Source of the DNA: Coprothermobacter sp.
Lineage (GTDB): Bacteria; Caldisericota; Caldisericia; Cryosericales; Cryosericaceae
NCBI GenBank assembly: GCA_013824685.1
Contig: PNOG01000007.1
Span: 1 to 35,163 of the forward strand
Length of the DNA stretch: 35,163 bases
Reading direction: 5' to 3'
Both the position numbers and the translations under genes were made by a program. The notes under the pieces were generated by a model. That model made no database searches and had not been told where the DNA came from. It saw nothing but the letters and a program-made list of their open reading frames with translations. The stretch's first letter is position 1. The number at the start of each line of letters is the position of its first letter. Of this stretch, positions 8,009 to 16,070 are shown in pieces.

Positions 8009-8506
8009 TTACGGTCGGGGTGTCGTGCCCTTCGCCTTACAGGTGAGATGGTCGAAGTGGACTTCCAGCACCACGAGACGGGACAGGGCTTCGTCGGGAA
8101 AGACCTCTTCGGGGACGCCGGGATGACACTGACGGAGGATGACATTCAGGTCTCGGGCCTTCGCCCGGGGGTCGAAGACGAATGATGCGGTGCCGGTTCC
8201 GATGACCGTGACGTAGTTCGCCGTGCACTCCTCGCCCGTTGCCCCGGTCACGATCTGGATGTCCTCATCGACCTCGACGCAGACGCGCGGGTTGGCGCGC
8301 AGGATGTCCACCTTCCTCCCCTGAACCGCAGCGTGGAGAAGCAGGTGTTCGCCGTCCCAGCCGCAGTTCATGGGGACCAGGTACGGCTCGCTCCCATCCA
8401 CCATCGCGACGCGGCACAGCGTGGCACGTCCCAGAATGCGCCGGATGACCGCCGTATCGGTCACCTCGCATTCTTTCCTTCTCATTGGTCTCTCGGTCGC
8501 TCCCAT
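8009..8506 (-). CDS. Pyridoxamine 5'-phosphate oxidase-like / NimA-type flavoprotein
   Basis: The product is 165 residues with the split beta-barrel pattern of the NimA-related PNPOx-like family (PF12900). An N-terminal MRRKECEVTD box is followed by the ILGRATLCRVAMVDG strand, PYLVPMNCGWDG, LLLHAAVQGRKVDILRANPR, VCVEVDEDIQIV and the YVTVIGTGTASFV strand. Family members bind flavin or heme and reduce small substrates; NimA reduces nitroimidazoles. The substrate here is unknown. The ATG at 8506 is preceded by GGGGAGGAACC; an in-frame ATG at 8485 lacks a comparable site. It is the first gene of a two-gene unit with DUF952. Confidence 0.87.
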   Translation of the reverse strand: MGATERPMRRKECEVTDTAVIRRILGRATLCRVAMVDGSEPYLVPMNCGWDGEHLLLHAAVQGRKVDILRANPRVCVEVDEDIQIVTGATGEECTANYVTVIGTGTASFVFDPRAKARDLNVILRQCHPGVPEEVFPDEALSRLVVLEVHFDHLTCKAKGTTPRP

Positions 8507-8548
8507 GGTTCCTCCCCTGCCCCTTCAGGGGCACGCGAACAGTATATG

Positions 8549-8577
8549 AAAAACTCCGCAGCCGTCACGGGCTGCGG
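8549..8577 (-). terminator. Rho-independent terminator of the TTNG-repeat lipoprotein gene
   Basis: On the minus strand CCGCAGCC pairs perfectly with GGCTGCGG (8570-8577 with 8556-8563) around a six-base loop and is followed by AGTTTTTC. It lies about 25 bases beyond the stop of the 8603-9433 gene and just before the start of the Nim-like gene. Confidence 0.75.
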
Positions 8578-8602
8578 AATTGGACGGGCATATGGAATTG
8601 AG

Positions 8603-9433
8603 TCAGGGGTTGAGCCTGTGCACCGTGAGGTTGCCGTTTGTCGTCCGGGCGGACAGCGTTCCTTTCGGCACTCCAAGGTCGCCTCTGATGCTGTGTTTGG
8701 ACGCCGTGGCGTTGTCGAGGGTGATGCCGTCCATCACCAGGTTTCCGTTGGTGGTCGACGCCTCAAGCGTTGCAGGAAGGTCCGGTGCAACCCAGAGGAT
8801 GAGGTTGCCGTTGGTCGTGTGAACGTCGACTGTTGTCCCGTCGAGCGCGGCAACCTCGCACTCAATGACCCCGTTGGTCGTCGTCGCTCCGGTGACCGCG
8901 GTGACGTTGCGAAGCGTGATATTCCCATTGGTCGTCGAGGCGCGCACGGCTCCCTCGATGTTCTCGGTCGTCACACTGCCGTTGCTCGTATGCAGCTCCA
9001 TTGTGCCCCTCACGCCAGTCGCCTCTATGGAGCCGTTCGTGGTACTGGCTGTGCGGACCAGCATGGAACGTGGGACACGAAGCTCGTAGTCGATGGAGAC
9101 ACGTGCAGGCTCACGCAGGACGGTTGTCACGACAGTGAATGAGTCCCCTTTCGTGACGTCGATTTGAACCTTGTCGAACTCGGACCTGCCGTAGTTGGTG
9201 TGCTTCACGGCGTGGACGACGATGCTGTCCCCGTCGGCAGGCACGATGGTGATGGTGCCATTGCGGTTCTGGACGTCGAGGCACGCTCCCACAGTAACGG
9301 GATACGTCTCCTCGAACGTGTCAGTGATCGTCGTTCCGAAGCCGCCCCCATCAAGCGTGATGCATCCAGGTACAACCAGCGCTATCGTCAGCACCAGGAT
9401 TGCCAGCAGAATAGTCGCACGGTTTGATCTCAT
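8603..9433 (-). CDS. Lipoprotein with DUF4097-type TTNG beta-repeats
   Basis: The 276-residue protein starts with a lipoprotein signal (ILLAILVLTIALVVPGC, Cys24 as the lipidated residue), so it should be anchored to the outer face of the cytoplasmic membrane. The body is a run of short beta repeats centred on the word T(T/S)NG. It is seen about seven times between residues about 130 and 270 (STTNGSIEA, HTSNGSVTTE, STTNGNITLR, TTTNGVIECE, HTTNGNLILW, STTNGNLVMDG, RTTNGNLTVH), spaced about 16-26 residues apart. This is the right-handed beta-helix or adhesin-like pattern of DUF4097/DUF4098 proteins, whose role is unknown. The start at 9433 has a GAGAGAGG stretch upstream. It is transcribed divergently from the GntR operon. 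Confidence 0.82.
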   Translation of the reverse strand: MRSNRATILLAILVLTIALVVPGCITLDGGGFGTTITDTFEETYPVTVGACLDVQNRNGTITIVPADGDSIVVHAVKHTNYGRSEFDKVQIDVTKGDSFTVVTTVLREPARVSIDYELRVPRSMLVRTASTTNGSIEATGVRGTMELHTSNGSVTTENIEGAVRASTTNGNITLRNVTAVTGATTTNGVIECEVAALDGTTVDVHTTNGNLILWVAPDLPATLEASTTNGNLVMDGITLDNATASKHSIRGDLGVPKGTLSARTTNGNLTVHRLNP

Positions 9434-9622
9434 CTCTACACCTCTCTCGCAGGGAATGTCGTGTGTCACCTCGTCTACGTGAAACTGCTTCCAAAGGTTA
9501 CGCTTCAGCCGGTTGTGCTATGCGGCGGCCGACCCGTAGTTACCCCGAGTGTCTGGAGAGCATGCTCTCAGAGCTTCCGCAGTCATCCCCTGCGATGCTG
9601 TGAGCGCTTCGCAGTCGTTCTC

Positions 9623-9660
9623 TTGACATCATGATGATGTGTACTAGATTAGTAGTACAC
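9623..9660 (+). promoter_or_regulatory. Promoter with overlapping palindromic operator of the GntR/ABC operon
   Basis: TTGACA (9623-9628) is a perfect -35, with TAGATT at 9645-9650 after 16 bases as the likely -10. Over the -10 lies a perfect inverted repeat GTGTACTA-N6-TAGTACAC (9639-9660). Such a GTGTA...TACAC palindrome is the operator style of YtrA-type GntR repressors, and the first gene of the operon encodes one. Autorepression by blocking RNA polymerase is the natural reading. Confidence 0.78.
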
Positions 9661-9717
9661 CAAGACGCTAGAGTACTTAACGCATGCATGAGAATGCTCA
9701 GCATGAGGAGGCGTGAC

Positions 9718-10083
9718 ATGGAGTTTGATGACAGGACTCCCATCTATACACAGATCATGGACCTGGTCAAGAGGCGGATCGCCGTCGGGGAGCTGAAGGT
9801 CGGGCAACAGCTGCCCTCGGTTCGCGACCTCGCCCAGCAGGTCGTCGTGAACCCGAATACGGTGCAGAAGGCCTATCTTGAGCTGGAGCGTGAAGGGTAT
9901 GTCGCGACGCAGCGCGGCATGGGGACCTTCGTGTCCGGCGACCACGATACCGTCGACCTTCTGCGGCAGGGGCTTGCGCGCGACATCGTGGAGGCATATG
10001 TTGCGGGCATGCGCTCGCTGGGGTATGGCCCGGAGGAGATTGCGGCGATGGCAGGAGAGGCAGCCAGGAAGGAGACGAAATGA
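9718..10083 (+). CDS. YtrA-type GntR transcriptional regulator
   Basis: The product is 121 residues, typical for the short YtrA subfamily, which has the winged helix and no large effector domain. The DNA-binding domain covers residues 5-75: DRTPIYTQIMDLVKRRIAVG, LPSVRDLAQQVVVNPNTVQK (recognition helix) and AYLELEREGYVATQRGMGTF. The remaining 45 residues are a helical dimerisation tail. The ATG at 9718 is chosen for its GAGGAGGCG; earlier in-frame ATGs at 9631-9710 would lie in the promoter. The stop overlaps the ATG of the ABC ATPase (ATGA). YtrA regulators usually repress the ABC transporter they are encoded with and respond to cell-envelope or drug stress. The inducer here cannot be read from sequence. 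Confidence 0.92.
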   Translation: MEFDDRTPIYTQIMDLVKRRIAVGELKVGQQLPSVRDLAQQVVVNPNTVQKAYLELEREGYVATQRGMGTFVSGDHDTVDLLRQGLARDIVEAYVAGMRSLGYGPEEIAAMAGEAARKETK

Positions 10084-10790
10084 GCATGCTCGTACAGATC
10101 AGCAGTCTCACCAAGCGCTACATCACGACGACGGCGCTGTCCGACGTCACGCTGGAGTTGCCCGAAGGGCACATCATGGGACTGCTCGGTCCCAACGGCA
10201 GTGGCAAGACGACACTGATGAAGATCCTCGCAGGCCTGGTATCGCCTACGTCGGGGAGTGTCCTTGTGGATGGTATGGCTCCGGGCGTCGAGACCAAGGC
10301 AATCGTCTCGTTTCTGCCAGACGTGAACCACCTCGACCGGTGGATGTCGGTCGGCGAGGCCGGTGACTTCTATGCAGATTTCTATGTGGATTTCGACCAG
10401 AAGCGTTTTGAGGAGCTGCTCGCCATCATGCGCCTCACCTCCGGTCAGAAGATCGGCTCGCTGTCCAAGGGGATGGTCGAAAAGGCCAGGCTGTCGCTGG
10501 TCTTCTCACGCCGGGCACGGCTCTACGTCCTGGACGAGCCCTTCGGGGGACTGGACCCCCTTGCGCGCAGTCAGGTTCTGGACGCCCTGGTCGCCAACTT
10601 CCGCACTGACTGCTCGATGATTCTGTCGACACAGATGGTTGCCGAGGTCGAGCGCTTCTTCGACGATGTCGTCTTCCTCGACAGTGGTCGTGTGGTCCTG
10701 GCAGGCGATGCCGAAGAGCTGCGCACGAGGCGAGGCGCATCGATCGAGGAGATTTACAGGGAGGTGTACGGACATGTGGAAGCTCGTTAG
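10080..10790 (+). CDS. ABC transporter ATP-binding protein (YtrB-like)
   Basis: This 236-residue ATPase has Walker A GPNGSGKTT (about residues 37-45), signature LSKGMVEKARL (about 129-139), Walker B LYVLDEPFGGLDP (about 149-161) and a D-loop. Two positions differ from the norm. The Q-loop position reads FLPD where most have a Gln, and the switch (H-loop) position reads STQ where most have STH. The start overlaps the regulator stop by four bases, and the frame ends 17 bases into the permease gene. With GntR and the permease it forms one regulated drug- or envelope-stress-type ABC unit. Substrate unknown. Confidence 0.92.
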   Translation: MSMLVQISSLTKRYITTTALSDVTLELPEGHIMGLLGPNGSGKTTLMKILAGLVSPTSGSVLVDGMAPGVETKAIVSFLPDVNHLDRWMSVGEAGDFYADFYVDFDQKRFEELLAIMRLTSGQKIGSLSKGMVEKARLSLVFSRRARLYVLDEPFGGLDPLARSQVLDALVANFRTDCSMILSTQMVAEVERFFDDVVFLDSGRVVLAGDAEELRTRRGASIEEIYREVYGHVEAR

Positions 10791-11565
10791 GTATCAGCTC
10801 AGGGGCCGCAGACTCCTCTACACGATTGGACTCATCATCATGGGTGCGCTGACGCTGTATCAGGCGACGCGCTTCATCGGGATGTGGGAGAATCCGCTGC
10901 AGTCGGCTCCTGTCTCGATGGGCGTTCCGCTGGCGATGGCCTTCTTCTGGGTCCTGTTCTACGCGGTCATGACGGTCATCAACATTGTCACCTATACGCA
11001 GGACCTTTATGGCGACACCGGGTACCTTGTCTTCGGCTTGCCGCTCCGCGGAGCAGAGGTCCTGGGTTCCCGTATCGTGCTGCTGGTCGTCGATACGCTC
11101 ATGACCCTGCTGGGTGGCATGACAAGCGTCATCGTCCTGGCGTGCCTTGCTCCAGGTCTGGCTCAGGAGATACGGCCCTGGGTCGGCAGGTTTCTGCTGA
11201 CCGGCGACTACTGGGTGATGTGCCTCGGCGTCCTGGCAGTGATTGTCAGCTTCATGGCGATCATGTTCTTTGGTGTGACGTTTGGCAAGACGCTCACCAA
11301 CTCGAAGAAGCATCTTGGAAGCGTCTTCTCTGCGTTCGTCGTCATCGTCGTGCTGTGGTTGAGCGCGCTGCTCGGCAGCCTGCTCGAGATGCAACTGATC
11401 GAGGGGGTCCACCTCACCCTGAACCCCTGGGAAAACATGCCGTTCCTGGGAGCGGGGACGCAGCCGGTCCAGTTTCCGCTGGTCTCTCCGCTGATGTTTG
11501 TTGCGCTCGGCGTTCTGGCGTTTGCCGTGACGTCCTGGCTCATGGACCGCAAGCTCAACCTGTAG
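10774..11565 (+). CDS. ABC transporter permease of the GntR-regulated unit
   Basis: The product is 263 residues with six predicted membrane segments: about 15-35, 50-72, 98-125, 145-165, 182-205 and 238-258. The pattern is of ABC-2-like permeases encoded with YtrA regulators. Between helices 2 and 3 lies YTQDLYGDTGYLVFGLPLRG, the cytoplasmic coupling segment typical of such permeases ('DLYGKEGYLTFTLP'). GGGAGG at 10760-10765 serves the ATG at 10774, within the end of the ATPase gene. It should partner the 10080-10790 ATPase as a homodimeric exporter or sensor. Confidence 0.88.
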   Translation: MWKLVRYQLRGRRLLYTIGLIIMGALTLYQATRFIGMWENPLQSAPVSMGVPLAMAFFWVLFYAVMTVINIVTYTQDLYGDTGYLVFGLPLRGAEVLGSRIVLLVVDTLMTLLGGMTSVIVLACLAPGLAQEIRPWVGRFLLTGDYWVMCLGVLAVIVSFMAIMFFGVTFGKTLTNSKKHLGSVFSAFVVIVVLWLSALLGSLLEMQLIEGVHLTLNPWENMPFLGAGTQPVQFPLVSPLMFVALGVLAFAVTSWLMDRKLNL

Positions 11566-11638
11566 AGGGCGGTATCGCACCGGCCGACCTCTGGCGGAAC
11601 AGGGGTCTGCCGGCGTCCATATGTGGCGCCAGAGTGGT

Positions 11639-11666
11639 TTGTTCAATACACCAAATGATGTATCAT
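11639..11666 (+). promoter_or_regulatory. Probable promoter of the APH-family gene, no leader
   Basis: TTGTTC (11639-11644), a 16-base spacer and TATCAT (11661-11666, 5 of 6 consensus bases). Transcription would start near 11673, which is the first base of an in-frame ATG. The local AT-rich stretch stands out from its surroundings. A long-armed inverted repeat CTCTGGCG/CGCCAGAG (about 11589-11634) lies just before it and might end the preceding operon, though it has no T run. Confidence 0.5.
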
Positions 11667-11672
11667 ATATTT

Positions 11673-12575
11673 ATGAAACGCGCTATCGATTCAGGCATGA
11701 CCGGGTCCATACAACCACGCATCAGGTCCATCACGTGCGGCCTTACGCCTGCTGAACGCTTGCCGCCGATGAGTCTGGATCCGATGACACTGCGGATACC
11801 TGCTCAGGTCCTGGCAGTCACCGGACCGGTGGTGCACCGGTCGTCCCCCTACCATGGCAGGTGTGGGCTGGTCTTGTTGCTGCAGAATGCTTCGGAGCAG
11901 CGGTTTGTGCTCAAGGTCGCCCGCGGAGCGTATCGCATGCAGGAGCTCGCCCTTGAATATGAGGTGCTGAAGCTGCTTCATGGAACGGCGATCCCTGTGC
12001 CGATGCCCCTTGTCCATGTCCAGAACCGGCCTCTTGGATTCTTGTTGCTGGAGCACGCTGCTGGCCGCTCTGCGACCGACGTTCTGCGTGAGGCTGGTTC
12101 CAGTGACGACCGAGACCGTATCGCCATGGCTATGGGCTCCATGCTGTCGATGCTGCACCATCTGCCGGTAGGAACGGTGAGCTGGCAGGATTGCGTCGAC
12201 GGGCAGCTGCTCTGGGCCGAGCGTCATCTGCAGGAGAAGGTGATGAGCAGGGCCGAATTCCGCGCCAAGGGCATCACGGGCGACCCCGTCAAGGAACTTG
12301 AGCGCCTGAGGGCGACCTGTCCCACGCCGGGCGTTGTCGCCGTCCTGCATGGCGACTTTCGACCAAAGAACGTTCTGCTGGATGGGGAGCGGATCATGTC
12401 CGTGCTGGACTGGTCCTTCGCGGACCTCGGCGATCCATGGTACGATCTCGCAACGATGTTCGGGTATCTGGACCCCGCCGGTCAGCAGGTGTTCCTGAAT
12501 GCGTACGGGCTCGAGACCGTCGACCGCGAGCGTCTGGACTGGTTCCGCTCCCTCTCCGTCTACCTGGCCGTCTGA
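11673..12575 (+). CDS. Aminoglycoside phosphotransferase/choline kinase-family protein
   Basis: This 300-residue protein carries the APH-fold kinase motifs: a nucleotide-lobe lysine in RFVLKVARG, the catalytic LHGDFRPKNVLLD (HGDxxxxN) and the metal-binding LDWSFADLGDPWYDLA. Such enzymes phosphorylate small alcohols, aminoglycosides or sugars; the substrate cannot be told. The N-terminal boundary is uncertain. ATG 11673 fits a leaderless transcript; in-frame ATGs at 11697 and 11769 also lack ribosome sites. The C-terminus stops abruptly after SVYLAV. The next frame continues LKFGYRSSELLRAKASYD to a stop at 12641-12643, which is what one would expect after a single lost base near 12571. No operon partner is evident, and the following gene is convergent. 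Confidence 0.82.
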   Translation: MKRAIDSGMTGSIQPRIRSITCGLTPAERLPPMSLDPMTLRIPAQVLAVTGPVVHRSSPYHGRCGLVLLLQNASEQRFVLKVARGAYRMQELALEYEVLKLLHGTAIPVPMPLVHVQNRPLGFLLLEHAAGRSATDVLREAGSSDDRDRIAMAMGSMLSMLHHLPVGTVSWQDCVDGQLLWAERHLQEKVMSRAEFRAKGITGDPVKELERLRATCPTPGVVAVLHGDFRPKNVLLDGERIMSVLDWSFADLGDPWYDLATMFGYLDPAGQQVFLNAYGLETVDRERLDWFRSLSVYLAV

Positions 12576-12618
12576 AGTTCGGCTATAGATCCAGCGAACT
12601 TCTGCGCGCGAAAGCCTC

Positions 12619-13842
12619 CTATGATCGCACCTTACGGACGTAGACCACGGATCCCGCAACGAGGAAGGTGATGCCGGCGAGTCCCAGAACCAGCAGATTT
12701 GGCGCGATCGCAGCAAATCCCAATCCGCGGACGACGATCTTGTTGAGGCCGTTGACGGCCCAGTACTGCGGAAACGCACGTGCCAGCTGCTGCATGAACG
12801 GAGGGGACACCTCGATCGGCCACCACGAGCCCGCAATCATCGAGGTCCCGTACGTCACGAATGACGCGATGACCCCTGCCTGAGCCATCGTTGTGCACAG
12901 CGACCCGACCAGGACGCCAAGCCCGGTGGCCGCGAATACGTACACCAGAACCATCACTGCAACCGCCAGAGGGTCGCGGCCCCAGTCAACCCTCAGAACC
13001 AGTCTTCCCCACAGGATGAACAGGGCAAACTGCGCAATCCCTACGACCATCATTGCCATGAGTTTTCCGCCGAGGAAGGCCATGGTGGACGTCGGGGTTG
13101 TCATGATGCGGGCAAGGGTGTTGCGGAGGCGCTCGCTTACCAGGGCGGTAGCGGTCCCCAGGACGCCGGCCATGACGAACATGGCGCCGAACCCGGTACT
13201 GCTCTGCGTCGCGCTGTCTGGGAGCTGGACCTGTGGCTGCGTGCGCGCCAGGACGGAGTAGTCGGTTGTGACTGTCGGCGCGTCGGACAACGTCGTGCGC
13301 GCGCTGGCGAATGCTGTTCGCCACGCCGCGAGACGACCAGCTGAATCGAGCGTCACCCACTGCGCAAGCTGATCAGTCGTGACCGAAGCTGCGTACGCCA
13401 GCGTCGATATGCGGGCGGCCGCATTGGACACGAGCTGCTCCAGGAAGTAGCCGGATGACTGCCCCGCCGACCGTACCACCTCGACACTCGTCCCGGTGCC
13501 GGCTTCCACGGCAGATCCAAACCCTCGCGGTATGACGATGAGCACGGGTATCTTCTGGTCTTTGAGCTGCTGCCTGCCGTCTGCCTCGGACGGGGTCTGG
13601 ACGTCAAGCGCGGACTCGGCACGAAGGGCCTGCTCGAACACACTGCTGGCTGTCGAGTCGTCGAGGTCGACGAAAGCGACGGGCACTTTGGGCGCAGGAC
13701 CGGAGGACCCGAATCCACCAAATGCTGCACCCACGATGGTTGTGAAGATGATGGGGACGAGCAGCAACCAGATGAACGACGATCTGTCCCGTGCGATGAG
13801 ACGCAGCTGAAGACCTGCGACGACAAGCGCTGTGCGGAACAT
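12619..13842 (-). CDS. ABC-2 type permease (second of the pair)
   Basis: The product is 407 residues. One membrane helix near the N-terminus (SSFIWLLLVPIIFTTIVGAA) is followed by a large extracytoplasmic segment (about 45-215) with the VPVAFVDLDDS and KIPVLIVIPRGF patterns of the YhgE/Pip-like ABC2_membrane_3 family. Five further helices follow after GFGAMFVMAGVLGTATALVS, with the cytoplasmic ERLRNTLARIMTTPTSTMAF between them. AGAGGAG precedes the ATG at 13842, 14 bases after the stop of the sister permease. The two permeases and the ATPase upstream form a complete drug- or lipid-type exporter. The stop lies in a short convergent overlap zone with the APH-family gene. Confidence 0.9.
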   Translation of the reverse strand: MFRTALVVAGLQLRLIARDRSSFIWLLLVPIIFTTIVGAAFGGFGSSGPAPKVPVAFVDLDDSTASSVFEQALRAESALDVQTPSEADGRQQLKDQKIPVLIVIPRGFGSAVEAGTGTSVEVVRSAGQSSGYFLEQLVSNAAARISTLAYAASVTTDQLAQWVTLDSAGRLAAWRTAFASARTTLSDAPTVTTDYSVLARTQPQVQLPDSATQSSTGFGAMFVMAGVLGTATALVSERLRNTLARIMTTPTSTMAFLGGKLMAMMVVGIAQFALFILWGRLVLRVDWGRDPLAVAVMVLVYVFAATGLGVLVGSLCTTMAQAGVIASFVTYGTSMIAGSWWPIEVSPPFMQQLARAFPQYWAVNGLNKIVVRGLGFAAIAPNLLVLGLAGITFLVAGSVVYVRKVRS

Positions 13843-13856
13843 GGCAGACTCCTCTT

Positions 13857-15065
13857 CTAGTGGTAGTTCCTGTTCAGGACCGTGACGGAGATGAACAGGA
13901 ATACGGCAGCCATAGCCAGACAGACGCCGACGGGGCGGAGGATGGACGAGACGCCGCCGCCGTTCACCATGAGGCTGGTGAAGCCTTCGATAGACCACCG
14001 CGTGAACGTGAGTCGCGACACGGAGTTCATCCAAGCCGGCATGTTGTACACGGGCCACATCGTGCCACCGAGGAGACTGTAGATGAGCGCTACGGCAGGT
14101 CCGATCGAGCCAGCCTGTTCGGGCGTGCGCGCGAGGGCTGCGACCAGCGTCGAGAGACCTGCCCCGGCCAGCACGCTTGCTGTGGCCATGACGATGACGG
14201 CGGGCACCGAAGCGCCCCAGTTGACACGGTACAGCAGCCGCGTCAGCACGATGATCATGGTGAACTGCAGGGCGGCGATGACGAAGATGCCGACCAGCTT
14301 GCCCAGCAGAACCTGGACACGAGAGGTCGGTGTTGCCAGGACGCGCGACAGCGTGTGCTGGCGCTGTTCCTCCAGCATGCCTTCAGTGCCGGTATTCGCG
14401 GTGAAGATCAGGTATAGCAGGGCCATACCCACCGCATAGTAGTCGAGGGCCCGGGGCACCTTGATGCCCTCCTGGGTCGTAGTCCTCACGGAAACGGTGC
14501 CCGTCTGCTGGGACGCGCCGACTTCGTCGATCACCGATTGGACAGCCTCCTGCATGCGTTGCGGCGGGACGACTCGGGACTGCTGAAGGGTCTGGATTGC
14601 GATGGATGCAGCCAGTTGTCTGCGCTGGACCTCCGCCGTGAAGGACTCCACGACGTTGCGGATGATGCCAGCCTGGGTAGGGGTGTCGGGGTTGCCGAGG
14701 ACGGTGATGGACACCTTCGTACCGGCGGATACTCCATCGCTGAACCCTGCCGGGATGATGACGGCCGCACCCGTCTTCCCCTGTTCGACAAGCGTACGCG
14801 CCTCGGCCTCGCTGGGGACGGTCGTGACGACGAGCAGATCCGCCAGCTGTGGGCTGGCGAAGACGTCCTGTGTCAGGCGCCTGGCCATATCGCCGCCGTC
14901 GAGGTCGACGAGTGTGACGTTCGCCGTGAACGAGCTGCCCGCCCAGTTGAAGACAGTTCCCAGGATGATGATCATCGCCATGGGGATGATCAGCAAGATC
15001 ACAAATGCGGACTTGTCGCGGACACGGACCTTCAGGTCTTTGACTGCGATATGCCAGAACTTCAC
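13857..15065 (-). CDS. ABC-2 type permease (first of the pair)
   Basis: This 402-residue protein has the same plan as its downstream neighbour. A first helix (AFVILLIIPMAMIIILGTVF) precedes an extracytoplasmic domain with NVTLVDLDGGD and KTGAAVIIPAGFSDGV, and five helices begin near residue 220 (ALDYYAVGMALLYLIFTANT). The cytoplasmic loop EEQRQHTLSRVLATPTSRVQ is the coupling segment. The start is GTG at 15065, one base after the ATPase stop, so translation is coupled. Two non-identical permeases suggest a heterodimeric membrane domain. Similar operons export antibiotics, lipids or Na+; the substrate is not evident here. Confidence 0.9.
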   Translation of the reverse strand: MKFWHIAVKDLKVRVRDKSAFVILLIIPMAMIIILGTVFNWAGSSFTANVTLVDLDGGDMARRLTQDVFASPQLADLLVVTTVPSEAEARTLVEQGKTGAAVIIPAGFSDGVSAGTKVSITVLGNPDTPTQAGIIRNVVESFTAEVQRRQLAASIAIQTLQQSRVVPPQRMQEAVQSVIDEVGASQQTGTVSVRTTTQEGIKVPRALDYYAVGMALLYLIFTANTGTEGMLEEQRQHTLSRVLATPTSRVQVLLGKLVGIFVIAALQFTMIIVLTRLLYRVNWGASVPAVIVMATASVLAGAGLSTLVAALARTPEQAGSIGPAVALIYSLLGGTMWPVYNMPAWMNSVSRLTFTRWSIEGFTSLMVNGGGVSSILRPVGVCLAMAAVFLFISVTVLNRNYH

Positions 15066-15066
15066 G

Positions 15067-16002
15067 TCAGTCCCTCAAGCTGGTCCCTGTGAGGTTGAGG
15101 AACAGGTCTTCCAGGTTTGGCTCCTTCACGTCGATGGTCGACACGGGACAGCCTGCGTCGTCGAGCGTGGAGATGATGCCGGCGAGCAATGATCGGCCCT
15201 GGTCCGTTGCGATGTGGATCGTCTTGTCGCGGAGTTCGACGGTGTCAACTCCCGGCAGTGCCGCAAGGCGGTCGCGGACCGCGCCGTCAGCCTCCCGGAC
15301 GAGCTGTACGCTGATAATGTCCTTGTTGCCGGCCTGAAGCCGCAGGTCTTTCTGCGTGCCATCCGCAATGACCTTGCCATGGTCGATGATCGCGATATGT
15401 GTGCACAGGAACTCGACCTCTTCCATGTAGTGACTTGTGTACAGCAGCGTCATACCTTGGTGGTTGAGCTCCTTCAGAGTTGCCAGGATGCTGTTGCGTG
15501 ACTGCGGGTCCACGCCGACGGTCGGCTCGTCGAGGATCAGCAGCTTGGGCTGATTGAGGAGACCGACTGCGATGTTGATGCGGCGCTTCATGCCGCCCGA
15601 GTATGTCTCGATGCGGTCCTTCTGGCGGTCGGCCAGCTGGACGATGTCGAGGACGGCGTCGACCCGAGACGCAAGCATGCTTGCAGGGACGTCCTGCATG
15701 CGCGCGAAGAATGTCAGGTTTTCCCGGGCCGACAGCGTCGGGTACAGTGCGATGTCCTGCGGCACGACGCCGATCAAGCGGCGGACCGCCATCGGGTCAC
15801 GGAGGATGCTGTGCCCGTCGATGACGACGTCTCCACTGGAGGGCACGACCAGGCCGCACATCATGGAGACGGTCGTGGTCTTGCCGGCCCCGTTGGGTCC
15901 CAGCAGGCCGAACGCCTCGCCCGCGGGAATGCTGAAGTGCACGCCGTCCACGGCGGTCAGCTTGCCGAAGCGTTTGGTGAGGTCCTTCACTTCTACCAGC
16001 AT
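15067..16002 (-). CDS. ABC-2 exporter ATP-binding protein
   Basis: This 311-residue ATPase has all canonical elements: Walker A GLLGPNGAGKTT (about 33-44), Q-loop VVPQDIALYP, signature YSGGMKRRINI (about 134-144), Walker B LLILDEPTVGVDP (about 154-166) and the H-loop YTSHYMEEVE. The last 90 residues are the regulatory extension common in DrrA/CcmA-type exporters. GAGAAGGAG precedes the ATG at 16002. It is the first of three genes for one exporter and follows the GNAT gene on the same strand with a 68-base gap, so all four may share the promoter at 17019-17047. Confidence 0.94.
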   Translation of the reverse strand: MLVEVKDLTKRFGKLTAVDGVHFSIPAGEAFGLLGPNGAGKTTTVSMMCGLVVPSSGDVVIDGHSILRDPMAVRRLIGVVPQDIALYPTLSARENLTFFARMQDVPASMLASRVDAVLDIVQLADRQKDRIETYSGGMKRRINIAVGLLNQPKLLILDEPTVGVDPQSRNSILATLKELNHQGMTLLYTSHYMEEVEFLCTHIAIIDHGKVIADGTQKDLRLQAGNKDIISVQLVREADGAVRDRLAALPGVDTVELRDKTIHIATDQGRSLLAGIISTLDDAGCPVSTIDVKEPNLEDLFLNLTGTSLRD

Positions 16003-16070
16003 TCTGGTCTCCTTCTCATAAGTGGCTGAGACCGTGGAACAGATATGGCTGTCCCGGCGTTCCCAGTCGA

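Noticed and set aside
10884-11600. N-terminal half of the long plus-strand frame that leads into the APH-family protein
   Set aside because: It lies in another frame of the permease gene and has low-complexity shadow composition; the APH part starts at or after 11673.
10435-11646. 403-residue minus-strand frame rich in His, Asp, Arg and Gln
   Set aside because: It is the antisense shadow of the ABC ATPase and permease genes, which have clear motifs on the plus strand.
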